A stretch of 64,000 bases of DNA from Bugula neritina (taxonomy: Eukaryota > Bryozoa > Gymnolaemata > Cheilostomatida > Bugulidae): positions 23,500,004 to 23,564,003 of the forward strand of contig OZ037765.1 in assembly GCA_964035545.1 (NCBI GenBank), written 5' to 3'. A program made the position numbers and the translations under genes. How positions within the stretch are numbered: position 1 is the stretch's first letter; the number at the start of each line of letters is the position of its first letter. Shown one piece after another: positions 1-12,788 of the stretch. The notes under the pieces are model-generated. The model was not told where the DNA came from. It searched no databases and worked only from the letters and a program-made list of their open reading frames with translations.

Positions 1-3000
1 AGTCTGTATGAAGCCCGGATCACATTTTACGGCCATGTAAAAGTGATACATGAGAAGGGCGGTGTTGGCAAAGAATGCCAAGTGGATCAGACCACTGCTT
101 ATATGTGGCAGAACGTAAAAGAACCACGTGAAATACATCCAGGTTTTAGTTGCCAAGTAGATACCAAATGGTATGGTTATACCAAGATTCTCATCAAATA
201 TATATCTGCAATAGAGCATTAAATAAATAATCAAATTATGTGCCTGGAAACAATATAACTGCTAAACATTTCTATTTCTGACGTCCGAAAACTCTTTCCA
301 AGTTACTTCATAAATACACAAGACGACAGTCATGGATGAATATTATCAGCATAATAAACTACTTTCCGTGAGAGGAATCATTAGCAACATGTGTTTATAA
401 GAAAACAAGAACATATGTAATGGTAATATTTCAAGGAAAATCTAAAAATGCACTGTACATCCATGATATAAAAAGTAGAGGTCTACCGTTTAGAATATCG
501 CCATGAAAGATAGACAAAGCCAAGCAGGCATAGCCTCATCCACCAGTAACACCACCAGTAGTCTGCTTCAAACGTCCAGCCTATTGCCCACAGAACAAAG
601 AACGGATACGCCATCATATAGTACTTCCTGAACTCCTGCAATATTTATAGCTCTCTAAACTTGCTTTATATCTTCAACAGGTAAAAATTGTTTCTCTATG
701 GTGAAATAATATGCAATTGCACTGCAGAAAATACAAAAACTCAAAAGTTGATTATAATCTCAGTGCTTAATTACATGCGACAACCGACCAACACTTTCTA
801 AATGTTAGCAGTTGCCTGGTTACGCACCCAAGTGAGTTGAATACCTCTACAAAAATCAAACTCAACAGGGCAAAGTTAGCACCGTATAACTGTAATAAAT
901 ACACATGAGTAATTAAAATGGCGACCTGGAATCTCAGTGGATATCTCACTACACTGTGATATCAGCTGCTCAAATTTTTGATGAATTAATATAGTCTAAT
1001 AACTATAATCTATTCTCCTTACAGAGTTATGCATAGTTTTCCTTTTTAACCACCCTGGGTTATCAAACCCTTTCTCCAGACGCTGTCTAGCCAATTTCTC
1101 AATCAGCCATCGGTTCTTTTTGGTCTTGGCAACGTCTAAAGGTGATTGACCCTGTAAGATTCAAACATGGTATTATGTGTAGAAGAGTTAGCTCCCTAAC
1201 AATTTCAACAGCTTAACAAAAGATTTTATGTCATGTAACAGGAACATTGGTGAATATGTGAGACGAAAACATTGATTGACTTACTGTTAGGTTTAATGCA
1301 TTGAGATCCACATTTTGCTTGCATATGAGAGTCAGTGCTGTGTGATTACTGACTTGAAGACCCCAGTGCAGTGGTGTATTGCCTTGCACTAAGTCTTTTT
1401 TATTAACATCAGCTCCAAGTGAAAGCAACAACCGGGTGGGATCGTAACTAAAGTAAAACATAAGCATTACGGCTTCTAGTAAAGTTATAAGAAAATGATT
1501 ATAAGAACACAATTTTTTATTGAATAAATAGTTGACAATTGGCAAGGACATAATTTCAGCAATAAATAAACCCGGGTTATGCAATTGAAATACAAATATG
1601 CCTTTTTGGAATAATTATAGCATATAAAAAAACTTACTAAGCAGGTTTACAATACATGATATAATTAATATCTTAGTCGTTAGTGTTTGCTTATAAAAAT
1701 TCAGCAAAAAATGTATGACGTAGAAAAGTGATGTGTAGGTAATGCACACATTGTGTTATCAACTTTTAATGTATTCAGTAAAAGAGCAAATATTTAAAAA
1801 AAAATCAAGTTTCAACTGTTAAGAAATGTCTGATTTGGACAACTCACTTGGAGGTTCTGTAACAAGCCCACATTAATGGCGTCATACCGTTGTTATCAGG
1901 AGTATCAACGTCAAATCCCTTGGCAGCTAAATAAGCTACAATCTTACTGTGTCCAAACATAGTAGCCAAATGTATGCACTGGTAACCTAAAATATTATTA
2001 CAGAGTATCAGAAAGAGCTTCATATAAGTGTAGAACTAGAGAAGGGGGGGGGGGTCGCCTACATCCCAAACTTCTAATTCAAAATCCTAAACTCTTATCA
2101 ACATTCAAGGCTAATCAAATTCATTGCCAATTTTAAATTTCAAATAGCAGTTAATATATTTTTATGTCATCATGCTGATACAAGGGCCTCAATAGTTGAC
2201 TTTCCAAAACAGTGTGAAAAGCTTAAACGGAAAATCATAAAGTCGATAAATCTTAAATTTATACTATCAAAACTAATACAAGTAAGACTGTGGGGATTGT
2301 AAGTCACAGGGATCTTTGAAATTGACTCATCATTTTTCAATAAAAATTGAAAACTTACATTTTAAATTGTTGAGTTTTAATGTCGGAAAGTCTGAAAAGT
2401 ATCCCAAAAATGAGTGTAGAATTGCATTTTTTCAATAGAACTTTCTAGTTTTAATGAAACTTAGTGGCATGAGAAGTGATTTGTCTATAACTCCATATAA
2501 AAAGCAGTAGTTCTTCAAACTCAAGACTATAAACTGGAGGTAAGCAAGAATATACGTCTGAGCTACTAGCAGCATACCTTCACCATCGACTGCTGTTGGA
2601 TCAGCACCAGCCTTGATCAACTGAACCATCATAGGCAGGTGACCCTGTCTAGTGGCCCAGTGTAGTGGAGTAGAGTTCAGTGTGCCTCCATACTTGTCTA
2701 TAACTGCTCCATTGCCAATGTATATACTACAAGTACGTGATATAATGGTATATCATGTATGCATTCAACACTCAAACTATGTGTTTATTGTTGAGACTCA
2801 ACATGGTATAGTCTAAGGGGATATGGAGCTTAAATACTGGAGTATTATAAATATTAGCCTCGAAAGAACTCATTACTGTATGACAATTTGGTGAAAATTA
2901 ATAAATTCAAACATGAAACAAAACCGTTGTTTTCCATTGGAATCTTTCAAGTACGACTCTTTACTGGTCAATCTTTATCTTCCACAGATTTACAAACATA

Positions 3001-5772
3001 CATTTACAAATATATTTCAAAATACTTGTATCAAAACAGATCATTTATCTGAGTAACAGTAACTATTCCCAGCTCACCTGGCTATTTCCTTTCTGTTGTT
3101 TATGGCTGCCCAGTGTAAAGGAGAAACTCCATCTGAGTCCAGCTCATTAACATCTGCTCCCTGCTCCAGCAGTTCCTGAACTCTCTCTAAGGAACCTGCA
3201 ACATTTTAGTGTTAAGATAAAAATTCCAGTCAAATATTACTCCGATTACTCACCACATTGCACCACAAGGACCTGGTGTATACAAGCCTTTGACATTGAG
3301 TCTATTTTAACATGAGATTTTTGATTAATTTGACAGCTGAAGTACTTTTGTACTACCTATCTTATATGACATACTATGACTATAGGAGGCAATCCTGTGT
3401 GACTGCCATTCTCTGCACATTAGTCAGTCATATGAGTAGCGCTTAGCATTTTCCAGATTATCAAAGTAGCTACTACTTGAAGTACTAATACAAATATATA
3501 CACCATTAAAGCTAAATAAATTATATATGTCTACATGTAAACCTATTATACATTGATCTTATTGGCAACAGTAATTTAACAAAGATGTTTGAAGCAAACT
3601 TGGTTATTAATAAAAACATGTTCAGCAAAAATCTACAGCAATGAAAACATAAAAAAAATTAAGGCAATACTCCATCATACCACTGCAGAAAGTTGAAACT
3701 ATTATGTATGGTCTATAAAGTTTAATGAAGTTGAAAAGCAACATATTAAAAGCACTCGAAGTTACAAAATGCGAAGAAACATAATTGATTTGACACAGAA
3801 TGCCCATGGTTAGCTAACACTTGAGTTTATACTCACCATACTGTGTAGCTTTCTTCAAGTCATATGTTGACGTGTCGGCTTCAGGAGCAGCAGTAGCTGC
3901 CTGGCGCCGAGCATCTTGTTCTCTCTCATACTCTAAATACAGAGGGTCAGAAGGGTCGACTTTCTCCTGTACAGGATATGGTTTGTATGAGTCATAGGGG
4001 GAGCTGCTGTACGTATTCTACAAATATACACATATAGTTAGTATGGAACTCACACTAAACCAGACACACTCTGATTAAATATGATAACACAATTCAATTC
4101 AATAACTTTGTTTTGAGATGGACTATTTAAAATAGACCTAGAATTAAAATAGAAACTATGTAGACCAATTTCTTCCTTATTATTGTAAAACTGTTGCTAT
4201 AAAGTTTATTTAGAAAAATATTTTAAATCCTCAGGTAACAAGATTATCTCTTTTATTAGTATGTAATGACTATTGATTAGCAAAATAAAAGGTAACAAAT
4301 TCCATTACACAACAAATGTAGTTTTGTGGAAACACATAAATTATTGTCAAAATTATGTAACAAAGGTCAGCATAGTATTGTTTTCAAGCAATAATCACAT
4401 TTCTTTTAATTCTGGACAATAAGTGACTATCATTACAAGAAAAAATCAGAAAATTTCAGAAATTTTCCTTAGAGCTTGTCATTACCTATATTATAGGCGC
4501 AACTTTCTGAGCTAATGTTAGTCATACATTTGTTTTGACAGTTACTTTTGTAATTGTCAACAGTAAATATGAATTCAGTTCTACATATGATAGCATTTGA
4601 TCAAATGTCGGGATGATTAGAATTGCTTGTTGCGGCTTGTATTATTAAAACCAACTAATTACTATGTTATACTAAACTACTATCAATGAAAATCATACCC
4701 CAATGTTACTGTTAATAAAATTAATTCTAGTTCTTAATTGATCGACCATTTAAAAATTTATTCTCTTGACAATTTACCATAGATTCAAGTTATAGTTACA
4801 AAAAAATCTTACATGTTGAACCTGGTCAGTATACTTGTTTGACTAATATGTATAATGAATGTAACTATGGTATGATGCGTGAAACAATTACATTTGTTTA
4901 GCCTTTAGGTAAATTTAATTGTTATGTTGGGTTTATGTTTATGTTTTTTAATGTCGACACTCAAAGTACACTCAAATTTCATATTCCAAATTATGTGACA
5001 TACTGATGATAATGATAATTACTTTAGTTTAATATGTATAATCACTGTTATTCTAATGATAATGACATTCGAGTACTCCCAATCACACTGATACTAACAG
5101 TAACACTAAGGTCAATAGTAAAAATCTCATACAAATACAACTGATAAAAATTCAAATGTTAAGTTTATTAAAAAATTTAAAAATGAAACAGAAACATATA
5201 TTAAATTTAATATTATTCTACTTACTTATACAGTTATAGCTATATTCTACCAGTGCCACTATACCCCTACAGATATTCATATTGATAATTAAACAAACTT
5301 CCATATGCTATTCAAACTGATAGCGAGTTTTATATTCATTTATTGATATATTCAAATTCAAATTGAAACTCAGTTTGACACATTGGCACTTTGACTTTGA
5401 TTTATCTTAGGAAGTTTGACTAAAAGTTGAGTTAGTGCTAGTAATACAGACAACAACACAGTTATAGGCTACTGTTTATGCTATTGCTAGTCACTTAGAG
5501 TTAGTAACTCTTAGACTTGGAGTTGGACTTAGAGTTGCTGTTGGTTTAACTTTAAATTTTCATCTTGATCTTCATCTTGAACTTGGAAGTTGATTTGTAG
5601 ATTTTGCATATTCGAGCTGAATGGAATCTTAACAGTTAACACTATTAAAAAGTAAGATAGGCATCAAATAATAACCATATATCAAAGTAATAGTCAAATA
5701 CTAAATCATCTATACCTTGCTAGCTGCATCTATCAGCTTTTGAGCTGGGTGACATTCTTTTTCCTGCATCAT
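1..5772 (-). CDS. ZDHHC17: ZDHHC17/HIP14-type ankyrin-repeat palmitoyltransferase, N-terminal part (runs off left edge)
   Basis: Golgi/vesicle S-acyltransferase that binds clients through its ankyrin repeats and palmitoylates cysteines. Nine exons join in phase: 5772-5716, 4017-3837, 3195-3078, 2726-2578, 1986-1848, 1447-1285, 1151-1023, 635-487, 205-1. The start is the double ATG at 5772; an ATG seven bases upstream meets a stop at once. The 430 codons in view hold an acidic N-terminus ending KKATQYG, then ankyrin repeats from about residue 80 to 290 with [21 protein letters not shown] and [10 protein letters not shown]. Trp142 matches the ankyrin-pocket Trp known in HIP14. Next come an EFRKYY linker, a first hydrophobic pair, and [20 protein letters not shown] leading to CDPGFIQT at the edge. 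The order and the YLATK/MYFTWFF block fit ZDHHC17 rather than simple ankyrin proteins; ZDHHC13 is the alternative. The DHHC catalytic domain is outside the window. Introns hold no recognised gene. Confidence 0.94.
4018..5715. other. First intron of the ZDHHC17 gene with AGT-type simple tracts
   Basis: This is a 1.7-kb AT-rich intron with no exon-like open frame. From about 4990 to 5130 and 5440 to 5600 it carries short degenerate runs built from gataatgat, actaacagtaacacta, ttagagttagtaactctt and gacttggagttggac. The same vocabulary recurs in the tracts at 11040-11300 and 54150-54320, so this looks like a member of the same dispersed family. Confidence 0.55.
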
Positions 5773-6920
5773 GGATGCATCCCTGTTGAGTATTTTGTCT
5801 GATTAACGGAAGTTCGATAGTCGCTGTATATATATATGGGAAAACAACTCTGGTGAGCGGTGTTGAACACCTTGATAGCAATAACAAATAAATTAGCATT
5901 CTTCTATTTTCAGGAAAGAGCCAACAATGTTTTCATCATGCATATTATTATTATTCAAATATTTGGCCAAAAAATCATGCTTTACAAATGTCAAAAATTT
6001 TATTCAGAAGAGCTATAGTTTCACAGCTAATTTAATAAGCAATTCTGTGTTATATTTATTATGCCCATGCGCCACTAGCTGTCCCAACAACATACATAGA
6101 ATGATGGGGAATAGCAGTTCTTTTTGAAAGAATGTTAGACAATTACCTTTAATCAACTCATAAGGGTTGTAGCTGGCTTGGCTAGAAACTTATATAATTT
6201 TCTTACTATTGTAGTTGATTTGTGTGTATTGGCATGCAAATTAAACATTATACACAGGTATATGAATGCATACTTCATGGAGCATGTTACTGTTGACAAA
6301 CATTAGCTGCTGGCAAACATTAGAAACTTTTGAGGAATGTTAGTGGTTAGGCTTTTTCTCCATGTAAAAGTGAATTTCCTTGCCAGTTGCTAATGTTGTT
6401 TGCTTTTCCATAACTGCAACGACAATAAAGAACTTAATTTAAGATTTGTTTCAGGGAAAAGAATTATGCTTTTAAATTTCACTGAGCTTGAAATCATCAT
6501 TTTAAAGTTTCATATTTGTAAATATCATTAAAGTTTTATTATTGGAAGCAAGGGGAAATAGATATTTATTAATACGTTATTCTGTATTTTTTTACATGGA
6601 TGATAATGCAGAACAATGGAAATAAAAACCAACACTTTTTTGAGATACTATAATGAAAAAATCACATCATATATATATATAATATATCGAAAGTCTTCAG
6701 ACTGTTTCACTTTAAAAAAAACAAGCAACCAGATAAATACTTAACACCTTATTCTGTTGATTTATATTATGTAAGATATAGTAGAGAAAAAATAGTACCT
6801 TAGATGGCTATCACCAATATAATATGTCTATGATAAAAAATTTAACATAATATATTTTATTAATAAGCTGCATGTTTTATTGATATTTTTGAGTAAAATA
6901 ATGATAGAAAATCTAAGTCA
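5773..6920. other. Intergenic spacer, ZDHHC17 5' end to FAM210 3' end
   Basis: Both flanking genes point left, so this holds the ZDHHC17 promoter side and the FAM210 3' flank. An alternating TA run at 5826-5836 lies about 55 bases upstream of the ZDHHC17 start. Minus-strand AATAAA signals for FAM210 read as tttatt at 6876-6881 and 6856-6861. A second TA run lies at about 6669-6686. A 66-codon open frame at 5927-6127 (+) has no recognisable features. No further gene is seen. Confidence 0.5.
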
Positions 6921-9900
6921 TCATTTAGGCCGAGCAGGGGGGGTTTTGAGGATGCCTCGTGCTCGTAGAGATCGGACTATCAGTGGAACACATGATAGGG
7001 TAATTCCAATCCTCACTGGAGCAAAGATTTTATGTACAGCATATGCAACTGCAAATGTGGATGCTTTTTCTATAGATGATTGGGCAATCCCGAGTGAGAT
7101 GTTGAAATACTGTAATACGCTGACTATGCCTACATTACTACAAGCAAAAATAATCAAAACATTAATTACAGACATGCAGCAATTTATTATAATTTACTAG
7201 CCCATGAATCTTATTATTGTTATATATGCTTTAGTATTTCCAATTACTCTATTTTCAAATTGCCTAAAGACTCTAAAAAAAACTTTATTCTTGCATAAAA
7301 ATGCAATTACCAAGTTTTAACCATTTCAAAAACATGATCTCAATTCTCATACAAAAGCAATCTATAGAAAAAATACTTGCAGCAGCTAGCGAGTGTGCAT
7401 TATGAACAATTATTGAATAAAGACATGGCTAGTGCTGCCTCTTACCTTGCAACCAAAGTGTAGAAAATTCCTAAAGAAGTTAGAGCTATTCCAACGTGGA
7501 ATACTATTACAATTGAACCATAATCTCTGACTGCAGCCTTTAATCTAGCCACTCTATCATGTTTTTTACTATTTTTGTCACCTCCAGGAGATGATGACAT
7601 TTCACTAGGATTGCTTTGAGATGAGTTAAAGTCATTTGCAGAGCTACTGAACCTTAGTATGTGTTCAGTGCCTACCTGCTGTTTTCTGGCAGCATTTGCG
7701 TCAGCAGCCACCTTCTTTATCTCAATGTCATATTGCAAAAAGATTTGTGCTAATGAAATTCTTCCTGCGATATACCTACAAAGTAAATTGTCAATTTCAT
7801 AATTATTGAAAAACAATATAAAGTTGTAAGCTGCCAAGTCCACAAATATGCATTAGAATGTTTTAGCTACTACTAATAAAATATCACGTTATTTTTAATC
7901 AAGATTTAAAGTAATTAATCTACAATTTGCATATTTAAAGAAAAAGTATGTAATTTTAAGCAGTTAAGATTTCACTTTTGCATTTCAAAAACTGGAACAG
8001 CTCATATGAAAATGAGGTAGGTGTAAAATATGATGGTAAAGCAGAGCGTAATGTACCAGCAGAGTTAATCCCCGAGTTCCAGGAAACATAAATCAAAACC
8101 AAAGGCAACACTAAGAACATGACTTCAGAAACCCACTAAAATATTTGCATATATTACATGTAATGTTATATATATGTAGCCTTTATAACCGAAAGATTAG
8201 AAAGATATTGCGAAATGCACCACTAAATGAAGCATAAACCATAAACTGAGTACGATGAAGGATTAACTGCAACCAGCTTAAACTTGACATAACCAGCTGA
8301 TCAGAAATACTTGTTGGTTTAAAATAAAAACAGTTGCATTGAGAGATTTCCACCTGGAGTTCAATATATCAGCTTGTTTGCAAGCATTCAAAAATCAACA
8401 GTTGGTTTATATATGCTATTTTTTACAATAGGAAAATCATGCGATATTATTACAATAAAAATTTAGTAAACATTTATGAATTAGTGATTGAAACTTGAGT
8501 TAGACTACTCACTCATTAGCCATTTGTTCACACTCCTGGCGGTCTCCGTATTGGAGGCAAGTGGACAGCCACAGTCTAAACTGTTCACAGTCGTCTCCTT
8601 GAATACCTTGTGGACAGGGACCATGCAGCATTCTCTCAAGATCACTTGTGAAGCAGTAAGTCAAGTTGCCTGCAACATGTCAAGATGATGTACAACAGGG
8701 TAGATGTAAAATGAAAATTGATACAAGACACACCAGGCAAACCATGGGATATTTGAAAATACGAAAAATTTATAGCTATTATGCCAATTATTATTATAAT
8801 AAACAGAAAACATAAAAAGTACACTAACGTAAGGATTGAAAGAAGTAATTAGGGGTGATTTTTTTCATACTTGAATGCACCTCCTCAATATTCAATTCAA
8901 AAATTTTTCATGCGTTGATAAAACTTTATTCTGTTTTGAAATTTTAGTCTTACTAATCTTTCCATGTATTGTAACCTACCATGTTCATCAACATTCAGCA
9001 TCTCATCCTTCATTCCTGCTATAGTTGTATATTCTCTTTTGTTTTGAATATCAGAGATCCGTCCCTGAGTATATTTGTCCTGCATAAAATGTAACATTGA
9101 TTTACCTTTGAGTAATGGCAACCCTTCTCAGTGTAATATTTGATATTTGGAATTATAGAAACTTCTGTTAGACGCAACCACAGAAAAAAGTTAATTTTCT
9201 ACCAACTACATTCTGCAGAAAAATTAAACTTATTTTACACCTATATTATTCTGATTCTTTATCAATTTAAAAAAATCAAATTGGTAGTTTAAATTCGATA
9301 ATTCCTGTTACATTGCGAGTCAAAAGCTTTATTCATTGGATTTCCATAAAAATAAAAAAGACTAAAATATTCCTGAGCAAATATACAGTTACATTGAGAA
9401 ACCCAAACTTACTTCAATCCGATTCATACCACCTGGCATGTTTAAATGTGGTGGAGATTTGCCGTAAGGCTGGGGCACTTGGGACTGCATACATGATGAA
9501 AGACTGACACTTGGCATGTGATTGTATACATCTGCATGGTGCTGTGCAGCTAAATCTGACTGATAGTGGTTCGCTGTTTGATGCCTTTCCCCATGCTGCA
9601 TAGCATCAAATTGTTGCGATGCCTGCTCACGCTTGTGACTGCTGCCAAATCTGTGTATCGGCTGACCAAAGGTCTCATTTTCCTGTGTGTTGATAGAGCT
9701 CTTGCTAAAAGGTTCAGCCAGCTCCTGATCACCACTTTTCCCATTTTTCATGCCATCATCCCCGCTACTGCTGGTGGTACCTACGCCCCGAGCAAATGCT
9801 TCTATGGACATACTAGGTGGACGCTGACTGCATGCGGACATTATTGAGCTCATACGGGTGTGCAGTAGATAAGTGCTAGCCATTCGAAGTTGAGTTTGTC

Positions 9901-10048
9901 CACCATTACCTCTGGTATCCATGGCAACATTACATCTTAGCTGGTCAACATTATTTCTGAACTGTAATTGCCTTCTGTGGTTCATCAATTGGCGACTAGC
10001 CAAAGATTTGTTCATAAATGGTAAACGCATTGTGATGATTTGTGCCAT
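6921..10048 (-). CDS. FAM210 family (DUF1279) mitochondrial membrane protein with long N-terminal extension
   Basis: FAM210A/B proteins are mitochondrial inner-membrane proteins linked to mitochondrial translation and erythroid or muscle metabolism. Five exons join in phase: 10048-9413, 9079-8980, 8669-8513, 7775-7446, 7137-6921, giving 479 residues, against about 190-270 in vertebrate FAM210 proteins. Residues 1-35 are basic with no acidic residue (MAQIITMRLPF...), typical of a mitochondrial presequence. Residues about 371-479 form the DUF1279 domain: RLKAAVRDYGSIVIVFHVG, LTSLGIFYTLVAS, then VAYAVHKIFAPVRIGITLS and a C-terminal RARGILKTPP. FAM210B is the closer match (LTSLGIFY, AVHKIFAPVR). 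Exons 2-3 (residues about 213-297) encode a segment with five cysteines that I cannot assign to the family. Upstream of the ATG are an inverted CCAAT box near 10113 and a CCGGAA ETS-type site at 10147-10152. Confidence 0.82.
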
Positions 10049-10969
10049 TTTCAGTTACAACATTCCTCTATTCATTGATGCGTTAAAATAAAAACACTAC
10101 TTCTTTCCAAATTGGTCTTTTACAGGGATAATAAAATCCCTCTTTGTTCCGGATGAGTAGTCCTAGACTCTGTAATAAAAATTATCAACTAGATGACTGC
10201 TACATTCAACTTTAGTTTTGAATTAAAACATCCTATGTATGAAGGATATCATTTAACCAAGAGCGAAAATCTTCATAATTAATGAGCTGATGAGTAGTTG
10301 CCACTGATAAGTTTTAGTGTCAGAATTATGAAAAAAGTTATCAATTTCAAGAGATGCCAAGGTGGAGTATGTGACTTTTTAAAATTGATATAGCAAATTT
10401 CAAAATCTAGATCAAAATTTTCAAATACTATTAGATGAAGATCTAGTTTACTTACTAGTTTTTAAGATTTTATAGTAAAAAATACTGGATTAATTAATAA
10501 TCAAACTTGGGTTTAACATTTATTAGTTATGCAAATTTTGCATCTAATAATGAGTTTTTAGATAATGATTGCCAAAATCATAATCATTTGTTCAACAAAA
10601 ACAGTCATATTTATTTTTATTTAAAAATGCAATAGATTAATATCAGAATGGTATATTTAAGAAATTGCAACTGAAGTCAAACAGCATATTTTATAACAAA
10701 AAGACCAATGTTTTGATCAGAAAAATTTTAATTTACGACTAAAAGTTTGGTGCCGTTCATAAAATCAATAAAAAGCATTAATAAGGCGTATCATCAAATT
10801 TCTATGGCTCAGCTAAAAGACTTCGGTTATAAAATTAAGCAGTTAGGACTACTATAACCTTTCAATTTGGGGTTTAATAATTTCTCAAATAAACAATACA
10901 TCATTATTGCTGTCATTGTTTCATTCTAATTCTCAACTTTGAAATTGAAATTTATTTGCTTTTTTCATC

Positions 10970-10976
10970 ATTTCAT

Positions 10977-11017
<41 letters not shown>

Positions 11018-11900
11018 GACCTAGTTGTACAACTAAGTGGCTTAGTAAATTCAACAGTATCAGTTACAGTATGACTATCAGTGTCACCATGAGTATCAGT
11101 AACACTTACTCTTAGAGTTAGTCTTTTAGTAACTACTGTAAGTGTACTGAGACTGTGATTGAGAATGACTATAAAGTCTAAGTGCAGTGTAACACTGTCA
11201 CTAAAAGTAATACTAACATTATGACTTATCAGTAACTGTAAGTGTATGAGTACCACTGTTACATTCACTTTCACTGTAAGTGTATCAGATTCAGTGTAGC
11301 TCTAACTGTAAGTGTATGGCTAATGAGTAATGTCAGTCTGAGTATGACTATCACTACCAGTATCACTATCAGCATGAGCATGAGTTTAAAAGTAAAACTA
11401 AGAGTAAGAGTTTCAGTTTGAGTTGGGAGTATCACTATAACTATCACTATGACTATGCAAATATACTAATAGTAATAGTAATACTAATACTAATAGTAAT
11501 ACTGATACGCGTATCATTATGAAAAATTATCATACTGATGCTGATAGTGAAGTGATACTGATACTCGTATAGCCTCACGACAAAGTTGAAACATGCAGTA
11601 AACAATATCATTAATATTATTTTAATTTAATGATAATCAATTGCAAGTTACTGTAAGTGTATAACAAATTATTAACTATAAGTATAACTATAAGTATAAG
11701 TATAAGTTAAAGTATAGGTGTATTACTATTAGTATGAGTTGACCATTAGTATTACTAACTTTTATCATTACTATTACTTTTACTTTAGTATTAGTGACTA
11801 TTACTATTAGTATTACTATTAGTATTAGATTTAGTATACTCATTAGAGTTTAGACTTAGTCATTAGACAATCATTAGTGATTAGTGATTAGTCATTACCA
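10970..11900. repeat. AGT-type degenerate simple-sequence tract
   Basis: It opens with a pure ACT run (about 10977-11017). About 850 bases of drifting words follow: gtaagtgtat, gagtatcagtaac, ctcttagagtta, agtaatactaatac, gtattactattag. Unlike an ordinary microsatellite, no unit persists for more than a few copies and the word flips between strands (agtaat, then attact). Open frames here, such as a minus-strand one ending in a serine run, are repeat artefacts. Related tracts lie at 33760-34560, 35750-36300 and 52900-54440. Confidence 0.85.
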
Positions 11901-11965
11901 TACTGTATAGCCTCACCACAACGCTGAAACATGCAGTAAACAATATTTAATCAATTGCAAGTTAC
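11567..11965. repeat. Direct duplication bracketing part of the AGT tract
   Basis: Copy 1 at 11567-11651 and copy 2 at 11905-11965 share tatagcctcac, then gaaacatgcagtaaacaata and aatcaattgcaagttac. Copy 1 has about 24 extra bases in its middle. About 250 bases of AGT-type sequence lie between the copies. This points to a segmental duplication within the tract rather than pure microsatellite growth. Confidence 0.8.
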
Positions 11966-12269
11966 CTTTTAATTATCCTTATTTCATTTTCAAAAGTATT
12001 AAGTATGCTGTATAGAACTTCTCAATGACTCTAAGTTTATCAAATTATCACTATCATCATGATTGATGATGGTGCTTTCTGCTTATCGGCGAGATCACTT
12101 TTCTAGCGGAAACACTCCAGCACGCACTAAGTACGTGCTGTTATACATTGCCAAAATTCCAGGTGCTATGCTTATGCAACTTTTGAAGCTCAACGCCTAT
12201 GTAAATAAGTCCTGCCGTTTTACTGAAGCAATATTTTAATAGATCATCCTGGCTATGTCACGGGTCAAT

Positions 12270-12345
12270 ATATTTATATAGACGGTTTTCATTGGTAGCA
12301 CTCGACAGTACTACAAACGTATGATTGGTCAATATACCACGTGAA
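12270..12345 (+). promoter_or_regulatory. Candidate EPB41L4 core promoter
   Basis: A TATA-like word (tatttatata, 12271-12280), two inverted CCAAT boxes (attgg at 12291-12295 and 12324-12328) and an E-box cacgtg (12338-12343) lie within 75 bases. The stretch is less AT-rich than its surroundings. Position and motif clustering support a promoter; no start site can be read from sequence. Confidence 0.35.
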
Positions 12346-12788
12346 AAGGTTTGAGTTCAACGTGTGCAAAGGTAATACTTTGGAAAATGCGAATATCAAT
12401 TATTGTCTTTCGTAGACACGCAGAAACATGGCAAGTGTATTTTTTTGCAGTTGGAAATAGTGTTGGAAATGGTGTTGGACTGAACCAAACATACCTTTTA
12501 GGCCACTTGTAAAAGCCATTTCAAAGCAGTTTGAAAGATAAACAATGTAAGTACCTGTTGTTTTCCTATCATACTTTCACAGCCATTATTATGCACCTTT
12601 GCAAATATATTACTATCATAGTTATAGAGCTGATTAAATTGACATAAATTTTTTGTTTTTTCAAAATATTGTTCGATGGTGAGCATATACTGTAGGGTGG
12701 TTATGCTCATTTACCTATGCTACATGTTATAAGTGAAATTAACACATCATTTCTTGTCATTTCAGAGAGGAAGCTAAGCTTTTGCATC

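Larger units (their letters stand above)
10049..12788. other. Head-to-head intergenic region, FAM210 (-) and EPB41L4 (+)
   Basis: This bidirectional promoter region has three parts. 10049-10900 is AT-rich unique sequence with the likely FAM210 promoter near 10110-10155. 10970-11965 is the AGT-type repeat tract. 12050-12480 is less AT-rich, has several CpGs, and carries a TATA-like run at 12271-12280, inverted CCAAT words at 12291 and 12323, and a CACGTG E-box at 12338-12343, so it is the best candidate promoter for EPB41L4. An upstream untranslated exon is likely, since the coding exon begins at an acceptor (12765/12766), but I cannot place it. Confidence 0.5.

Noticed and set aside
6880-7200. 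106-codon plus-strand open frame
   Set aside because: It is the antisense shadow of the last FAM210 exon (7137-6921), whose minus-strand frame shows clear DUF1279 motifs.
10933-11274. 113-codon minus-strand frame with a serine run
   Set aside because: Produced by translating the ACT run and the AGT tract; no start context and no family resemblance.
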